Assembly (NCBI RefSeq): GCF_005222485.1
Contig: NZ_CP029078.1
Location: 7,317,501 to 7,381,500, forward strand
Length of the DNA: 64,000 nucleotides
Origin: Streptomyces griseoviridis
GTDB taxonomy: Bacteria > Actinomycetota > Actinomycetes > Streptomycetales > Streptomycetaceae
Reading direction: 5' to 3'
The notes below the pieces were generated by a model. The model saw only the letters and a list, made by a program, of their open reading frames with translations, ran no database searches and was not told where the DNA came from. Below are positions 62,507 to 64,000 of the stretch, in pieces; positions within the stretch are counted from its first letter, which is position 1, and every line of letters begins with the position of its first letter. Position numbers and translations under genes: made by a program.

Positions 62507-63520
62507 TCACGCCTCCGGGATCTCGAAGGAGGTGGTGCGCTTCAGGCCGGCCGCCCGGCCCTTGCCCGAGATGACCAGCGCCATCTTGCGGCTGGCCTCG
62601 TCGATCATCTCGTCGCCGAGCATCGCGGAGCCCTTCTTCCCGCCCGCCTCGGAGGTGTACCAGTCGTAGGCGTCGAGGATCAACTCGGCGTGGTCGTAGT
62701 CCTCCTGGGACGGCGAGAAGATCTCGTTGGACGCCTCGATCTGGCCCGGGTGCAGCACCCACTTGCCGTCGAAACCGAGCGCGGCGGCCCGCCGGGCGAC
62801 CTCGCGGTAGCCGTCGACGTTGCGGATCTGGAGGTAGGGGCCGTCGATCGCCTGGAGGTCGTGGGCGCGGGCGGCCATCAGGATCTTCATCAGGATGTAG
62901 TGGTAGGCGTCCGCCGGGTAGCCGGGCGGCTGTTCGCCCACCACGAGCGTCTTCATGTTGATCGACGCCATGAAGTCGGCGGGACCGAAGACGATCGTCT
63001 CCAGGCGCGGGCTCGCCTGCGCGATGGCGTCGACGTGGGTGAGGCCGCGGGCGTTCTCGATCTGCGCCTCGATGCCGATCCGGCCGACCTCGAAGCCCAT
63101 GGCCTTCTCGATCTGGGTGAGCAGCAGGTCGAGGGCGACGATCTGCTGGGCGTCCTGCACCTTCGGCAGCATCACGCAGTCCAGGTTCTGGCCCGCTCCC
63201 TCGACGACGGTGACGACGTCCCGGTACGTCCACTCGGTGGTCCAGTCGTTGACGCGCACCACCCGCGTCTTGCCGCTCCAGTCGCCCTCGTTGAGGAACT
63301 TGACGATGGTGTGCCTGGCCTCCGGCTTGGCGAGCGGCGCGCACGCGTCCTCCAGGTCGAGGAAGACCTGGTCGGCCGGGAGCCCCTGGGCCTTCTCCAG
63401 GAAGCGCGGATTGCTCCCCGGGACCGCGAGGCACGAGCGGCGGGGGCGCAGCCGGTCGACCGGGGACGCGGCGGAGCCGTTCGCCGGGAGGGCGGTGGTG
63501 GGAGACGTGCGGGCGGTCAT
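62507..63520 (-). CDS. mcl1: CoA-ester lyase (HpcH/HpaI family), likely malyl-CoA lyase
   Basis: This 337-residue TIM-barrel lyase shows RSCLAVPGSNPRFLEKA, the metal-binding FLDLEDAC, IEAQIENARGL and the C-terminal KWVLHPGQIEASNEIFSPSQ of the citrate lyase beta/malyl-CoA lyase group. It should split beta-methylmalyl-CoA to propionyl-CoA and glyoxylate. ATG 63520 overlaps the mutase stop as ATGA. Confidence 0.94.
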   Translation of the reverse strand: MTARTSPTTALPANGSAASPVDRLRPRRSCLAVPGSNPRFLEKAQGLPADQVFLDLEDACAPLAKPEARHTIVKFLNEGDWSGKTRVVRVNDWTTEWTYRDVVTVVEGAGQNLDCVMLPKVQDAQQIVALDLLLTQIEKAMGFEVGRIGIEAQIENARGLTHVDAIAQASPRLETIVFGPADFMASINMKTLVVGEQPPGYPADAYHYILMKILMAARAHDLQAIDGPYLQIRNVDGYREVARRAAALGFDGKWVLHPGQIEASNEIFSPSQEDYDHAELILDAYDWYTSEAGGKKGSAMLGDEMIDEASRKMALVISGKGRAAGLKRTTSFEIPEA

Positions 63521-64000
63521 GCCGTGACCTCCAGGGGGTCGAGCTTGTTCGCGGTGCGGATCTCGTCGACGATACGGCCGATGATCGCGGTGATGTCGAA
63601 GTCCTTCGGGGTGAAGACGGCGGCCACTCCCGCGGCCCTGAGCCGTTCGGCGTCGCCGTTCGGGATGATCCCGCCGGCGATCACCGGGATGTCGTGCGCG
63701 CCGGCCTCGCGCAGCCGCTCCAGGACGTCGGGCACCAGCCGCGCGTGCGAGCCGGAGAGGATGGAGAGGCCGACCGCGTGCACGTCCTCGGCGAGGGCCG
63801 CGTCGACGATCTGCTCGGGGGTCAGCCTGATGCCCTGGTAGACCACCTCGAACCCGGCGTCCCTGGCCCGCACGGCGATCTGCTCGGCGCCGTTGGAGTG
63901 CCCGTCGAGCCCCGGCTTGCCGACCAGGAAGCGCAGCTTGCCGACGCCCAGGTCCCGCGCGGTGTCGTCGACCATCCGGCGCACCCCGGCCAGCGCCGAG
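63517..64000 (-). CDS. meaA: B12-dependent acyl-CoA mutase, C-terminal part (likely ethylmalonyl-CoA mutase)
   Basis: Only the last 160 or so residues are inside the window; the gene runs off the right edge. They form a cobalamin-binding domain with the D-x-H-x2-G motif in FLVGKPGLDGHSNGAEQIAVRARD and the SILSGSH and GGIIPNGD loops. The sequence and its overlap with the lyase point to ethylmalonyl-CoA mutase (MeaA type) rather than classical methylmalonyl-CoA mutase. Crotonyl-CoA carboxylase/reductase would be expected further upstream, beyond the window. Confidence 0.9.
   Translation of the reverse strand, partial: SALAGVRRMVDDTARDLGVGKLRFLVGKPGLDGHSNGAEQIAVRARDAGFEVVYQGIRLTPEQIVDAALAEDVHAVGLSILSGSHARLVPDVLERLREAGAHDIPVIAGGIIPNGDAERLRAAGVAAVFTPKDFDITAIIGRIVDEIRTANKLDPLEVTA

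Overview
The window is high-GC, densely packed actinobacterial chromosome with strong G/C bias at third codon positions. GTG starts and 4-base ATGA/GTGA gene overlaps are frequent. Together with the gene families (phosphoketolase/universal-stress island, PucR regulators, ethylmalonyl-CoA pathway genes, F420-type oxidoreductase) this fits Streptomyces or a close relative. I saw no rRNA or tRNA genes, CRISPR array, intact insertion sequence or secondary-metabolite cluster.

Layout. (1) 1-9513: a stress/dormancy-type island with two tandem universal stress proteins, a DUF1876 protein, two CBS-BON proteins, an HTH-less cyclic-nucleotide-binding protein, phosphoketolase, PPK2 polyphosphate kinase and an HTH-PPOX fusion. 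Its intergenic gaps carry repeated 14-bp dyads (GGNCCG-NN-CGGNCC), often in pairs 20-21 bp apart, which suggests one shared regulator. (2) 9556-15921: MarR with a metallo-beta-lactamase-fold hydrolase, epoxide hydrolase, TetR with a coupled micro-ORF, a gene graveyard (SDR and integrase scraps), a fused enol-lactonase/carboxymuconolactone decarboxylase, a second metallo-hydrolase and exonuclease III. (3) 16016-26223: secreted SGNH hydrolase, a GluABCD-type amino-acid ABC transporter, a secreted CocE-like hydrolase, an unknown membrane-anchored protein and a secreted gamma-glutamyltransferase. (4) 26769-28706: a small self-regulating HTH protein and a large low-complexity protein.

(5) 28861-37783: reductive pyrimidine catabolism, with two beta-ureidopropionase paralogues, an omega-aminotransferase, a PucR regulator, dihydropyrimidinase, an LLM-class F420-type oxidoreductase and an NCS1 nucleobase permease. 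No dihydropyrimidine dehydrogenase of the PreTA type is present, so the LLM enzyme occupies the place where the first reductive step would be expected. (6) 37961-43936: a DUF3558-like protein, a second gamma-glutamyltransferase, an inositol-monophosphatase-family enzyme, a phytoene-desaturase-like flavoprotein and an overlapping macrodomain deacetylase. (7) 44076-48171: an operon of GH51 arabinofuranosidase, GH27 enzyme and LacI repressor behind an AT-rich TATCGATA operator. (8) 48565-53451: an IS30 scrap, a TetR/SDR divergent pair with two matching operators, and a BlaI/M56-peptidase pair broken by about four frameshifts. (9) 53771-58921: DNA alkylation repair (AlkA-Ada fusion and Ogt), sirtuin, NUDIX hydrolase and glycerate kinase. 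(10) 59108-64000: phosphatidylserine synthase and decarboxylase, then methylsuccinyl-CoA dehydrogenase, MaoC hydratase, CoA-ester lyase and the tail of a B12-dependent mutase, i.e. the ethylmalonyl-CoA pathway for acetyl-CoA assimilation.

A window-wide theme is that intergenic gaps carry tandem minisatellites (19 bp x8, 37 bp x4, 39 bp x4, about 30 bp x3, about 23 bp x4, 7 bp x5), several containing hairpins. Coordinates were read by eye; start sites are chosen from ribosome-binding sites, overlaps and family alignment and may differ by a few codons.
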